Assembly: GCF_000013665.1 (NCBI RefSeq)
Contig: NC_007912.1
Span: 3,465,501 to 3,529,500, forward strand
Direction of reading: 5' to 3'
DNA from: Saccharophagus degradans 2-40
GTDB taxonomy: Bacteria; Pseudomonadota; Gammaproteobacteria; Pseudomonadales; Cellvibrionaceae
DNA: 64,000 bases
The notes beneath the pieces are model-generated. The model was not told the DNA's origin. It worked only from the letters and a program-made list of their open reading frames with translations, and made no database searches. This document shows, in pieces, positions 26,742 through 35,258 of this stretch. Position numbers and translations under genes: made by a program. Numbering within the stretch: the first letter of the stretch is position 1; each line of letters opens with the position of its first letter.

Positions 26742-29700
26742 TTATTGCAACACGATTGGCCCTTCGGCCAAGGCGGTTTTGAGTTGCTGTTCTACCTCGT
26801 CTAACCAGGCGGTGATTTCGGCCTCGGTTTTCAGGGTGCGGCGTGGAGTGCGAATAAACTGCGCTTTCGGCTCCATCTCTTCGGCGGCTTTGATAGAGAT
26901 GGCATCAAAGCGGCTTGGCATGGCGGCAATGCGTTCAGCCAGCATGCCAATGCTGATGCGTTGCAGCGTCTTTTGAATATCGTCGCTAGAGCCGACGGCG
27001 ATTTCGGGCTTGTCGGTTGCGGTGAGCTTTTGCTCGGCCAAGAACTGGTGCTTTTGCTCTTGTTCCAGCTGCTGCCAGTTGCTGTCTTCGTTCAGGCGCT
27101 GCATGCCTTTGGCATGGGCGTCGTCATAGGCCTGTTGCAGGGTGTTTAGCTCATCGCGCAGTAACTGGGTGTAGCTGGCCATGAGTGGCGCCATGAGGTC
27201 GGGCTCGGCCAGCAATAAACGTTGTTCTTTAATTTGATCAACCTGGGTTTGCAGCACCTCGGCGCCATCGAGTGATTTGGCGTGGTTAGCGAAGACTTGC
27301 AGGCTTTGCCAGGCCGGTAGGCGTTGTTGAATGCTGGCACTCAATGCCTGCCAATCATCAATTTGCTGCTTGAGTTCATCGCGCAGGTTGTAAATGGCGA
27401 GTAGCTGCTCATTACCGGCTGCACGACGAATATCGTCCAGGTGGCTAGTGTTGGGCTTGGCAGGGCGTGGCGCATCGCCACCAGCGTTTTCCGCCAGCTG
27501 ACTCAGTTTTTGTAGAAACTCTGGCAATACCGCCAGCTCTTCATTTTGTTTGGCTTGGCAGCCCACTTGCTGCAGCAATTTGCGGATTTGGATGCGCTGC
27601 GGCGTGGTGACTACGGCAGTTTCTAATTTAAAAAAACTCAGGCCAATTTTTTTACGCTCCAGCTCGCGCGGCTCAATGTTCTGGCCGCGATCGGTTTGGG
27701 CACGCACCACACCTGCCACCACCAATACTTGCAAAGCACCATCCACGGCGTCACCTGGCCAACCGTAGGGCGCACCTTCAAATTGTGTACGAATATCGGC
27801 GCCTTTTTTGCCACCGGCCAAGAAGTTAATCACGGCTTTACACACGGGGTTCTTGGCGGGTTCACCGTCGTCACCTACGGCTTTCAGCGCGTCTGAAGCA
27901 CCGGCTTTGGCTTTGTCGTAAACCTTGCTCCAACCGGTGTGGTCAGCGACATGGAATTGCGGATACAGGCGGGTGAGCGAATTCTCAGCCGCTTCTAAAA
28001 TCATCTCTTGCAGGTCGTTGCCCAGCACTTCATTACCGCCGGCCTGGAAGACACGGACACCATCGAGGATGTCAGCTAGCAGGTCATTCACCTTGGATTC
28101 GGCCATTGCCTGAGCCGTTTGCATGGCGGCTCGGGCTTCCTTGCCTTCTGGGGTATCGGGCGAGCCTTTTTCTTCTAAGGTGGCGATGGCGGCCTTGAGG
28201 TCGATCAGGTGATGACGCAGGTCGTCTGCCGAGCGCTTGGGGATATGCACATAAATAGTGGAAGCTGTATTGCCGGCCTGGCGGGCATCCACACGCACCG
28301 AGTTTTCGTCGATACTCCAACCGTCACGCACCCACACATAGATTTTGCTATCGGCATCGGCGGGCAGTGAGGCATCAAACAGTGCTGACAAGGCTCGCGG
28401 CACGTTGGACTGCCCATGGTTAACAGAAAACTTCTTCACCCGCTCGGCGAACTTTTTACGGATGCGGTCGGTACGTTCGGTCTCCAAACGGTGCGCTTCG
28501 TTGGCAAGGGTATTGCGGTGACGCAAGTAAGCATCGTTCCAGGCTTGGCTTTCCTCTGTTTGAATGCGGTATTCATCGCCGACTTTCATCAGCAATTCGC
28601 AGTTATCCAACAGGCCCGCCAGTTTAGTGCGCAGTGCCGAACTGCTTTGGTTTAAATCCTCAACCATCAAGTCAGCCAGGGTTTCCAGGTTGGCTTTGAT
28701 GCCGATCTCTTTGTTCTCGGATTGCAGTTTACCAACCAAAAAGGCGAGGCCACAGGCTCGGGCTAAGAGTTTCTGCTCGTCGTTGCCTTTCATCCAGCTG
28801 AAGGTTTTTTCGTGTACTTTGCGCGGCAGCACACGTGATTGCAGGAGCTTATCGGCCCCGTCGAAGTAGAGGTAATCAGCAGGGATCACACTGCCCAGCG
28901 GTTTATCCAGGTTAGATTGGATGCACTTGTGGATCATGCTCAGCTGGTTACGTAGTTGGCTGTCGGTACCGGTTTGGTCGAGTACACGCAGGGTGTTTTC
29001 CCAGAAGCGGCGGCGTACCGGCAGGATGGGATAGTCTTGGGCGAAGAACTGAATGTCATCCTGTCGATGACCAATTTTGGACTCTGCTAAGTGGCGGGAA
29101 ATCTCGCCCAGGTTTTGCTGCAAGGTCTGTTCAATTTTGGGTAGCGATTCCGCCTTTTTCGCCAAGATCACCTGGCGGATAACCGCGTCCACATCGGCAT
29201 CCGAAAGCTCAATACGGACGGTAAAACGGCCTTCCAGTTTTTTGAGGTTAGATGTACCCGTTACAGCGGTTTGACCGGTACCGATAAACAGCAGTTTGCC
29301 GCCAATGTTTTTACAGCAAGCTTCTACCGCTTCTTGCACATCGATGGAGCGCTGGCTGTCTTCACCGATGTACTGCTGAACCTCGTCGAGCACGATGAGT
29401 GTCAGCGGAAACTTGCCATTGTTCGACAAGGCCGCCTTGATGGTTTTGATCATGTCATCGGAGCTGACATCCTGCACATAGGGGTACAGGTTGTTCAGAG
29501 TTTCCACACAGGAAACCGGTGACGAGAACAGGTTGGGCTTTACCACACACAGAGCCTCATGTAAGCCTTCTGCAACGTAGAAGTTATCAAGCTCTTCATT
29601 CCAATCGTGGCCATTGTTCTCGACGTGCTGTTGGACTTGCTCGTAGATGCCTTCCGACTTGAGCCACATAACGAAACGGGCAACGGGATATTGCTCTGGC

Positions 29701-30179
29701 AGCCCCACCGACTTAAACACAATGCGCAGCAGCGCCAACCGAACACTGCCGCTGGCACCAGCGCCCAAGGTACCCGAGGCGGCGTGCAAACCACCGTGGC
29801 GTTTGCCCTGGGTAGTAAGCTCGGACAATAGGTCTTTGACGTTTTGCGGCAGCTTGGCAATGCCGCGCGAACTGGCGCCATCGGGGAAGGTCATATCCGT
29901 CCATAAGGCGCGTAGCATTTTAACCAGGTGCGATTTACCCGAACCATAGAAGCCGCTGATCCAAACCGCTGGCTGCTGGGCTTGATCAACATTCTTAAGG
30001 TAGGTATCTAAAATATCTTCGATGCCTTTTTCGTACTGGCCATCGCAGACGAAGGTTTCCAGTTCGTACCTGAGCACATTCAGTGCTTCTTGGGTTTTAT
30101 CATCATTAACGCTGGCAACACCTTCGTTAACCAATTTACGGCTAGATGGGCTGGTTAAATAAATATCCTGGTTAATCAT
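26742..30179 (-). CDS. brxC: BREX system P-loop protein BrxC
   Basis: A 1145-residue P-loop ATPase essential to BREX. Walker A is AVWISGFYGSGKSHLVKMLRALW near residue 75 and Walker B is PLTLIVLDEVQQYIGEDSQRS near residue 263, with FIGTGQTAVTG as the following sensor region. A long C-terminal half contains coiled-coil-like stretches (EQRLLLAEPDLMAPLMASYTQLLRDELNTL). BrxC is thought to assemble with BrxB, PglX and PglZ. It lies between brxB (15 bases upstream) and pglX (13 bases downstream) on the same strand. No frame break is seen. Confidence 0.95.
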   Translation of the reverse strand: MINQDIYLTSPSSRKLVNEGVASVNDDKTQEALNVLRYELETFVCDGQYEKGIEDILDTYLKNVDQAQQPAVWISGFYGSGKSHLVKMLRALWTDMTFPDGASSRGIAKLPQNVKDLLSELTTQGKRHGGLHAASGTLGAGASGSVRLALLRIVFKSVGLPEQYPVARFVMWLKSEGIYEQVQQHVENNGHDWNEELDNFYVAEGLHEALCVVKPNLFSSPVSCVETLNNLYPYVQDVSSDDMIKTIKAALSNNGKFPLTLIVLDEVQQYIGEDSQRSIDVQEAVEACCKNIGGKLLFIGTGQTAVTGTSNLKKLEGRFTVRIELSDADVDAVIRQVILAKKAESLPKIEQTLQQNLGEISRHLAESKIGHRQDDIQFFAQDYPILPVRRRFWENTLRVLDQTGTDSQLRNQLSMIHKCIQSNLDKPLGSVIPADYLYFDGADKLLQSRVLPRKVHEKTFSWMKGNDEQKLLARACGLAFLVGKLQSENKEIGIKANLETLADLMVEDLNQSSSALRTKLAGLLDNCELLMKVGDEYRIQTEESQAWNDAYLRHRNTLANEAHRLETERTDRIRKKFAERVKKFSVNHGQSNVPRALSALFDASLPADADSKIYVWVRDGWSIDENSVRVDARQAGNTASTIYVHIPKRSADDLRHHLIDLKAAIATLEEKGSPDTPEGKEARAAMQTAQAMAESKVNDLLADILDGVRVFQAGGNEVLGNDLQEMILEAAENSLTRLYPQFHVADHTGWSKVYDKAKAGASDALKAVGDDGEPAKNPVCKAVINFLAGGKKGADIRTQFEGAPYGWPGDAVDGALQVLVVAGVVRAQTDRGQNIEPRELERKKIGLSFFKLETAVVTTPQRIQIRKLLQQVGCQAKQNEELAVLPEFLQKLSQLAENAGGDAPRPAKPNTSHLDDIRRAAGNEQLLAIYNLRDELKQQIDDWQALSASIQQRLPAWQSLQVFANHAKSLDGAEVLQTQVDQIKEQRLLLAEPDLMAPLMASYTQLLRDELNTLQQAYDDAHAKGMQRLNEDSNWQQLEQEQKHQFLAEQKLTATDKPEIAVGSSDDIQKTLQRISIGMLAERIAAMPSRFDAISIKAAEEMEPKAQFIRTPRRTLKTEAEITAWLDEVEQQLKTALAEGPIVLQ

Positions 30180-30194
30180 GCTTAGGCGTCCTAT

Positions 30195-30743
30195 TTAATA
30201 AATCTTTTCGGCGGTGATTGGCACGGCGAGGTAGTTCCAGCCGTCGTAACCATCGAGCAATCGGTAATTGTTGTTTTCGTAGCTGCCAGGAAAAAACACC
30301 AGCAGGCGGCCAGGCACCATTGGCGCTAGCTTATCGACGATGTCTTTCACCTTTTGAAAACCGAATAAGCTGCCCACCCCTGACACGGCAACGACGGTGC
30401 TGTTGTCGGCTCCGGCGCTGGCAATGTGCTCTTTAAACTGAGCGGCGATGTATTCGGCGTATTTTGGCAGTAGCGTGTTGATCAGCTGAGGTTTTTGAAA
30501 ATAGCTCTTGGCATATTTTTGACTTGCCAACCAATCAGCAAAGGTATTGGTAAGATCAAAGTGACACCATTGATGGCCCTTTGCTTTGGTTGCCAGTTCA
30601 AACTCATCAATGGAGACCCGAAGCCGAAGCTCATCATTCTCGTTATACACACAGAAAATGACACGCTGAGCTGCTGCCGCTTCACTCCAGGGTGTTGCGA
30701 TGTAGTTGCCATAGTTTTCGACAAGGCGTTTAAGCTTGCTCAC
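30195..30743 (-). CDS. brxB: BREX protein BrxB (DUF1788)
   Basis: A 182-residue BrxB, a small core BREX protein of unknown biochemistry (DUF1788). Features include FCVYNENDELRLRVSIDEFELATKAKGHQWCHFDLTN, then AVSGVGSLFGFQKVKDIVDKLAPMVPGRLLVFFPGSYENNNYRLLDG, whose VxGVGSLF and FPGxYExNxYRLLD boxes are typical. The start is a GTG with GGAG upstream and overlaps the end of brxA by 14 bases, so translation is coupled. Confidence 0.92.
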   Translation of the reverse strand: MSKLKRLVENYGNYIATPWSEAAAAQRVIFCVYNENDELRLRVSIDEFELATKAKGHQWCHFDLTNTFADWLASQKYAKSYFQKPQLINTLLPKYAEYIAAQFKEHIASAGADNSTVVAVSGVGSLFGFQKVKDIVDKLAPMVPGRLLVFFPGSYENNNYRLLDGYDGWNYLAVPITAEKIY

Positions 30744-31527
30744 GCACCCACTCCATTTCTTTTTGATTGATCAATGAAGGAAACGCCACTTCGACAACCG
30801 AGCCAACACGCTTAAATACTGCCCAACCTTTGCGAGCGGAAGCTTCGATAAGGTCTATTGCCTTGTCTGGGCGACAATCGAGTAATTGAACGTATTCGCT
30901 AGTGAAGAGCTCTTCGCCGCGTGTACCGCGAAGATAGGCCATTAAAAGTGCGAAGCATACAGCTGCTTCGCTCGCTTCTGATGTGCAGCGCATTTTCTTG
31001 GCCTTGCCCGTTAAATAACCTGCTTGTGTCCAAGTTGCGTTGATATTTTGGGCGGTCGATTTGAGGGTTGCCTCGCTAAACCGGTCGGGAAATTGGTTAC
31101 TGATGATGTCTTCAATTCCCTGCCGTTGAATTTGCACGCCGGGGCTTGCGGATAAAATATGTTTAGCGCTCATACGCAAGATGGGGTCACGTGCGTAGGC
31201 AAGCAGAAGCGCTAGTTGTGGGCGAGCTGCTTCTGCGCGATACCAGAAGAATTTCAGGGCACGAAAAAGTAGGAAGGCATTATCGAGACCATAAAGGTCT
31301 GCCAGATGGCGGGCGGTTAATAGACGGGTGCGCGCTGAGCGCTTTGACAGGCAGTTGTCGTCAACGATCGCCTCGAAATAGGCAGCTTTAGTAGCTGTTG
31401 CTTCAGGCAAAAATTCAAAAAGCTGCGTTAATTCTGGCAACATCATGGTACGCGCCAGGTGTGCGCCGCCGGCAGAAAAGCTGAAGCCTAAATTTTCGAG
31501 ATTATTGTTTTGGGTCACGTTCACCAT
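30730..31527 (-). CDS. brxA: BREX protein BrxA (DUF1819)
   Basis: About 265 residues of the DUF1819 family, a DNA-binding core BREX component. The N-terminal NLENLGFSFSAGGAHLARTMMLPELTQLF and the following LSKRSARTRLLTARHLADLYGLD are typical, as is a C-terminal winged-helix-like region. The ATG at 31527 overlaps the preceding HTH gene by 26 bases; a GTG at 31545 is an alternative, so the exact start is uncertain. It begins the core set in the order brxA, brxB, brxC, pglX. Confidence 0.88.
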   Translation of the reverse strand: MVNVTQNNNLENLGFSFSAGGAHLARTMMLPELTQLFEFLPEATATKAAYFEAIVDDNCLSKRSARTRLLTARHLADLYGLDNAFLLFRALKFFWYRAEAARPQLALLLAYARDPILRMSAKHILSASPGVQIQRQGIEDIISNQFPDRFSEATLKSTAQNINATWTQAGYLTGKAKKMRCTSEASEAAVCFALLMAYLRGTRGEELFTSEYVQLLDCRPDKAIDLIEASARKGWAVFKRVGSVVEVAFPSLINQKEMEWVREQA

Positions 31528-31705
31528 CCGAGTCTGCAGCGCCACCAGATCTTACCCACTGATCGACTTCATCCATTTTGAATTTCCAAAAGCGGCCAAT
31601 TCGGTGCGCTGGCATGTTCTTTTTGTTGATCCAGGCATACACGGTGTCTTTACTGACACCCAAGTATTCGGCCATTTCTTCTACTGAAAGCCAGCGCTCA
31701 GACAT
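31502..31705 (-). CDS. Small helix-turn-helix (excisionase-type) protein heading the BREX operon
   Basis: A protein of about 67 residues of the HTH_17/excisionase type. SERWLSVEEMAEYLGVSKDTVYAWINKKNMPAHRIGRFWKFKMDEVDQW is a complete MerR-like winged helix with the A-x-R-I-G-R-x-W-K-F wing. The start at 31705 (MSERW) fits the family; a GTG-like extension to 31771 looks spurious. It overlaps brxA. A 24-bp inverted repeat 50 bases upstream could be its operator. A regulator at this place often controls BREX expression, but it is not the WYL-type BrxR. Confidence 0.8.
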   Translation of the reverse strand: MSERWLSVEEMAEYLGVSKDTVYAWINKKNMPAHRIGRFWKFKMDEVDQWVRSGGAADSDGERDPKQ

Positions 31706-31754
31706 TAGATATTTTTCCGTCAAACAGTTAGAGGGGCGGTAGCGTGATGGAGGA

Positions 31755-31778
31755 TTACATAGTTCAAGCACTATGTAA
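31755..31778. promoter_or_regulatory. Inverted-repeat operator candidate upstream of the BREX operon
   Basis: Arms TTACATAG (31755-31762) and CTATGTAA (31771-31778), with an 8-base spacer, lie 50-73 bases upstream of the HTH gene start. The geometry suits a dimeric regulator. Confidence 0.5.
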
Positions 31779-31825
31779 ATATGATTTGATAGGATTAGAT
31801 CGGATTGGGGCTGATAAGAATGGAG

Positions 31826-32135
31826 TTAGGATAGGTATATATTGGACTCGGCTGAGCGCCGGATTGTTAGGCCAGGTAGCTTATTACCTCCCGCCCACAC
31901 CCAACGCATAAACTGCTCAGGCACTTGGCTATGGGCCTGCCGGTTGACCATGCGTCGCAGAGTCGATCGCTGCAAAGCGCCAGCACCCAGGTTGAAGGTA
32001 AAGGACACCAGCGCATCAAACTGGCCATCGGTCAGGGGTACTTCGATCAAGCGCAGGACTGCGTTTTCCGCTGCCCGGACGTCACGACGGAGCAGTTCTT
32101 CGGCCTCAGCCTCGGTAACACCCCGCTCGTATTGC
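31826..32135 (-). pseudogene. Fragment of a phage lysozyme (GH24 type)
   Basis: The minus-strand reading gives VTEAEAEELLRRDV, then LTDGQFDALVSFTFNLGAGALQ, RMVNRQAHSQVPEQFMRW and WAGGNKLPGLTIRRSAE, which is the C-terminal half of a T4/RrrD-like muramidase. The N-terminal part with the catalytic Glu is missing upstream of about 32135. It is a relic of a prophage next to the BREX operon. Confidence 0.75.
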
Positions 32136-32148
32136 GCCGCTTCCCTAA

Positions 32149-32271
32149 CGCATCTACAAAAGCCTGTCCGTCATTGCCTGGAAAATCACCGGCACACAAT
32201 GGTCTAGCCCGCTGTTCTTTGGCTTACGCAAGGAAGTCTACAAGAGCAAAACCAAGGGGCGAAAAGGCTGA
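32149..32271 (+). pseudogene. C-terminal fragment of a DUF2924 protein
   Basis: The reading IYKSLSVIAWKITGTQWSS followed by PLFFGLRKEVYK matches the end of DUF2924 proteins, which are regularly encoded just before large serine recombinases. Only 40 codons remain; the 5' part is lost at the junction with the lysozyme fragment. Its TGA overlaps the ATG of the recombinase, preserving the usual coupling. Confidence 0.7.
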
Positions 32272-33620
32272 TGAGTTCCGAAATCAAAAAGCGCCTGCGG
32301 TGTGCTGTCTACACACGTAAATCAACCGATGAAGGGCTCGACCAGGAATACAACTCGATTGACGCCCAGCGAGATGCGGGCCACGCCTATATCGCCAGTC
32401 AACGCGCTGAAGGCTGGATCCCAGTCGAAAACGACTATGACGCCCCGGCATACTCCGGCAGCAATATGGACCGCCCTGCGATGCAACGTATGCTGGCCGA
32501 CATTAAGGAAGGCAGAGTCGATGTTGTGGTGGTCTACAAGATAGACCGACTGACACGCAGTCTGATGGACTTCTCGAAAATGATCGAAGTCTTTGAGCGA
32601 CATGGCGTGTCCTTTGTATCAGTGACCCAGCAATTTAACACCACCAATTCGATGGGGCGGCTGATGCTGAATATCTTGCTGTCCTTTGCGCAGTTCGAAC
32701 GAGAAGTCACCGGTGAACGCATCCGCGATAAAATCACCGCCAGCAAGAAAAAAGGGCTCTGGATGGGTGGCATTCCGCCGCTTGGTTACGATGTCGTCGA
32801 TCGCTGCCTGGTGATCAATCCGCAGGAAGCCAAACTCATCAAGCATATTTTTAAGCGGTTCACGGAGATCGCCTCCACCACCCTTCTCTACAAAAAGCTC
32901 AGATTGGAGAATGTCATGAGCAAGTCGTGGACAACACAAGACGGTCGTCATCGCCCAGGCAAGCCGATTGATCGGGGGCTGATATACAAGCTGTTAAACA
33001 ACCGGACCTACCTTGGTGAGCTGCGACACAAGGACCAATGGTACGAAGGAAAACACGAACCGATTATCGACAAAAAGCTCTGGGGCGATGTGCATTCGAT
33101 TTTGGCTGTTAACTTCCGGACGCGAGGCAACTACACCAAAGGCAAAATCCCATTTCTGTTAAAGGGTATGATTTTCGGCGAGGATGGCCGCGCTTTGACA
33201 TGCTGGACCTCGGCCAAGAAGAAAAGCGGGCGCCGATACCGGTATTACATCAGCACCCGGGACACTAAGGAGTTTTCAGGGGCTTCCGGCCTGCCGAGAA
33301 TACCGGCGGCCGAACTTGAATCGGTGGTGGTCGATCAGATTCGTGGCCTGCTACAAACGCCACCGGTCAGAGAGCGAATCGCGGCCGTTACCGGCCAGCG
33401 GGAAGATGCCCTGGATGAGGCTCAAGTAGCGGTGGCCCTCAACCAAATAGACAAAGTGTGGGATCAGCTTTTCCCAGAAGAGCAGGCTCGGATCATCCGG
33501 CTGATGGTCGAGAAGGTGGTGGTCAGCCCCGATCGCGTGGATGTGCGGCTGAGGGACAACGGGGTTGAGCGGCTGGCCCTGGAAATCACCGACTCCTACA
33601 AGCAGGAGGATGTGGCATGA
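32271..33620 (+). CDS. Large serine recombinase
   Basis: A 449-residue serine recombinase of the phage/transposon type. The resolvase domain opens RCAVYTRKSTDEGLDQEYNSIDAQ, with the catalytic Ser in RKS, then VDVVVVYKIDRLTRSLMDFSKM and LSFAQFEREVTGERIRDKI. The recombinase domain has GLWMGGIPPLGYDV and LLNNRTYLGELRHKDQWYEGKH. A shortened zinc-ribbon region follows. The start overlaps the DUF2924 fragment and the TGA overlaps the ATGA of the next small frame. It could mobilise part of island II. Confidence 0.92.
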   Translation: MSSEIKKRLRCAVYTRKSTDEGLDQEYNSIDAQRDAGHAYIASQRAEGWIPVENDYDAPAYSGSNMDRPAMQRMLADIKEGRVDVVVVYKIDRLTRSLMDFSKMIEVFERHGVSFVSVTQQFNTTNSMGRLMLNILLSFAQFEREVTGERIRDKITASKKKGLWMGGIPPLGYDVVDRCLVINPQEAKLIKHIFKRFTEIASTTLLYKKLRLENVMSKSWTTQDGRHRPGKPIDRGLIYKLLNNRTYLGELRHKDQWYEGKHEPIIDKKLWGDVHSILAVNFRTRGNYTKGKIPFLLKGMIFGEDGRALTCWTSAKKKSGRRYRYYISTRDTKEFSGASGLPRIPAAELESVVVDQIRGLLQTPPVRERIAAVTGQREDALDEAQVAVALNQIDKVWDQLFPEEQARIIRLMVEKVVVSPDRVDVRLRDNGVERLALEITDSYKQEDVA

Positions 33621-33692
33621 CAAATTTTCAGGATAGAAAATTTGCACAGCCGCAGGCTGCCCGTCAGGGTGCAGCACATGGAGGTGCTGCAT
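33621..33692. mobile_element. Short multi-hairpin element, copy 2 (72 nt)
   Basis: CAAATTTTC, loop AGGATA, GAAAATTTG, then CAGCC/GGCTG, CCC/GGG and GCAGCAC/GTGCTGC (loop ATGGAG), ending GCAT. It is flanked by the 2-bp duplication GA (33619-33620 and 33693-33694). It lies exactly at the recombinase/next-gene ATGA junction and recreates that junction, leaving a 25-codon frame (33617-33694, MTNFQDRKFAQPQ...) whose stop overlaps the next start. Confidence 0.7.
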
Positions 33693-34209
33693 GACTAATT
33701 TTTCAGGAAAAAATTTGGACCGCTCTGCGGGCCGCAAAGCGGCGAACCCCAAGGACGGGGTGAGCAACAAAGGTAGCGGCTACCACTTTGAGCTCGAGCG
33801 ACCCGGCGCAGCCAGTGTGGTCGAATCCAGTGACGGCAAGTTGAGTATCAACGTGACCATAAACCTGAAGCGCCGCAGCGGGCGGCGCTTGATCACCTTG
33901 CCGGACGGAACCGTCCAAGAGCCGAGGCCCTGGGATACCCAGCCAACCCCACTGCAGCTGGCGCTGGCTCGAGGACACCGCTGGTTGCAGATGCTGGAAA
34001 CGGGCGAGGTCAGCTCTTTGCGCGAGATTGCCCAACTGGAGGGGCTCGACAATAGCTACATCAGCCGGATGGTTTACCTAACCACGCTGGCGCCGGATAT
34101 CGTCGAGGCCATTTTGGACGACCAACTGCCGCCTACTATCACCCTGTTTGATTTGGCGGTGGATCCGCCAAGACTGTGGTCGGAACAGCGGGAAAGGCAT
34201 ATGGTTTGA
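33691..34209 (+). CDS. Recombinase-associated protein with ParB/KorB-like helix-turn-helix
   Basis: A 172-residue protein of the type regularly found after DUF2924 and a serine recombinase. The N-terminal 25 residues (MTNFSGKNLDRSAGRK...) are encoded by a hairpin element (33695-33765) and are likely not original. The conserved part has KLSINVTINLKRRSGRRLI and a C-terminal HTH SLREIAQLEGLDNSYISRMVYLTTLAPDIVEAIL, as in ParB-type partition proteins. It may control recombination direction or DNA binding. Confidence 0.65.
   Translation: MTNFSGKNLDRSAGRKAANPKDGVSNKGSGYHFELERPGAASVVESSDGKLSINVTINLKRRSGRRLITLPDGTVQEPRPWDTQPTPLQLALARGHRWLQMLETGEVSSLREIAQLEGLDNSYISRMVYLTTLAPDIVEAILDDQLPPTITLFDLAVDPPRLWSEQRERHMV
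33695..33765. mobile_element. Short multi-hairpin element, copy 3, inside a coding start
   Basis: AATTTTT, loop CAGGA, AAAAATT, then CCGC/GCGG and GCCGC/GCGGC, then CCCC/GGGG with loop AAGGAC, and GGTGAGC. Hairpin order and loops match the other copies. Here the element is read through as the first codons of the recombinase-associated protein. No target duplication is seen, suggesting an older insertion. Confidence 0.6.
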
Positions 34210-34317
34210 AATATTGCCGATTGTTAAACACTAGCTGCCCCTTGCCGGTGTCACAACGGCATTTACGAAAAATTGGCGTGGTTTAATGCTATCAAAATCA
34301 ATAGATCGGCGTTTGCT

Positions 34318-34779
34318 TCATTCAACAACAAACACATAGGTTACAAAGTCATGATCCATCATTCGGGTGGGTAATTTTTTTATAGCCATTTTTTCAAGAA
34401 ACTTGTACGACTTTCGTGTCGCCAGAAGATGAATAAGTACTCGATCATGCTTCAGATCTTTTGCCCATAGCATAAGCTGTTTGAAAATTGTTAATCCTAT
34501 CCCCCAAAAGGACTCATCGATCACAATGGCAAGCTCATATTTGTCTTCATCTGGCTGAATACCACACCAGCCCGCCACTTGATCGTCAACTATTACTGCG
34601 CGCACGCGGCATTTTGGTTGTAGGTCGATACGCTTTTTTTCAGCTATCCACTCGTTAAACGAAAACAAATCAAACTGATCGTGAGCCACAAGGTGTGTGC
34701 GTACTTTTTGTTTATTTAAAATACTTAGAAGCGCCACTGAATCAACAGCTTCTAAACGTTGATATTGAATATCTCTCAC
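34318..34779 (-). CDS. GNAT-like acetyltransferase
   Basis: A 153-residue protein with the general GNAT layout. RAVIVDDQVAGWCGIQPDEDKYELAIVIDESFWGIGLTIFKQLMLWAKD resembles the central strands and the acetyl-CoA loop (WGIGL in place of the usual Q/RxxGxG/A), and KSYKFLEKMAIKKLP lies near the end. Substrate unknown. It is the last gene of a minus-strand cluster downstream of an AraC-type regulator. Confidence 0.6.
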   Translation of the reverse strand: MRDIQYQRLEAVDSVALLSILNKQKVRTHLVAHDQFDLFSFNEWIAEKKRIDLQPKCRVRAVIVDDQVAGWCGIQPDEDKYELAIVIDESFWGIGLTIFKQLMLWAKDLKHDRVLIHLLATRKSYKFLEKMAIKKLPTRMMDHDFVTYVFVVE

Positions 34780-34833
34780 TATTTTTTACTCATTAAAAGC
34801 CAGGGGAAAACGCATTGCGCCTTCCCCCTTGTA

Positions 34834-35211
34834 CTACTTTGATGATTTAAAAACCATACCCGACACCAATATCGCTAACGCGAGACCAAGATGCAACCAA
34901 CGGTCGGCTTCATTAATATGCACAATGCCCAATAGCATGTCACCTTTGGTGAAGAAACCCAGTATTGCAACGGCAAAATATAGCCCGCCTAGCACGAGTA
35001 TGACCTTGTGTTCCCTTCCTCTAAACAGATAAACCCCAGCAACAAAGGCAACACCTGTAAGTAGATGAACCAAATTATGAGCCAGATTCACCGCAAATAC
35101 GCCATGCGGAGAAACCAAGGGATTAGGAACAAAACCTAAAAGCGCAACTGCAATAAATGTAAAACCAAAAGCTAGCGCTATGTTTTTGCTGTGAAGTATT
35201 AACGCAGTCAT
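34834..35211 (-). CDS. DUF4383-like four-helix membrane protein
   Basis: A 125-residue integral membrane protein with four hydrophobic helices: IALAFGFTFIAVALLGFVP, the NLAHNLVHLLTGVAFVAGVYLF pair, VILVLGGLYFAVAILGFF and WLHLGLALAILVSGMVF. The Asn-Leu-x-His-Asn-x-x-His motif is typical of DUF4383. The function is unknown. The neighbouring YHS and carboxymuconolactone decarboxylase genes suggest a small stress-related cluster. Confidence 0.65.
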   Translation of the reverse strand: MTALILHSKNIALAFGFTFIAVALLGFVPNPLVSPHGVFAVNLAHNLVHLLTGVAFVAGVYLFRGREHKVILVLGGLYFAVAILGFFTKGDMLLGIVHINEADRWLHLGLALAILVSGMVFKSSK

Positions 35212-35258
35212 GTTAAGCCTCCAATTTTTTACCGTTCATGCGTTGTATCAACGACACT

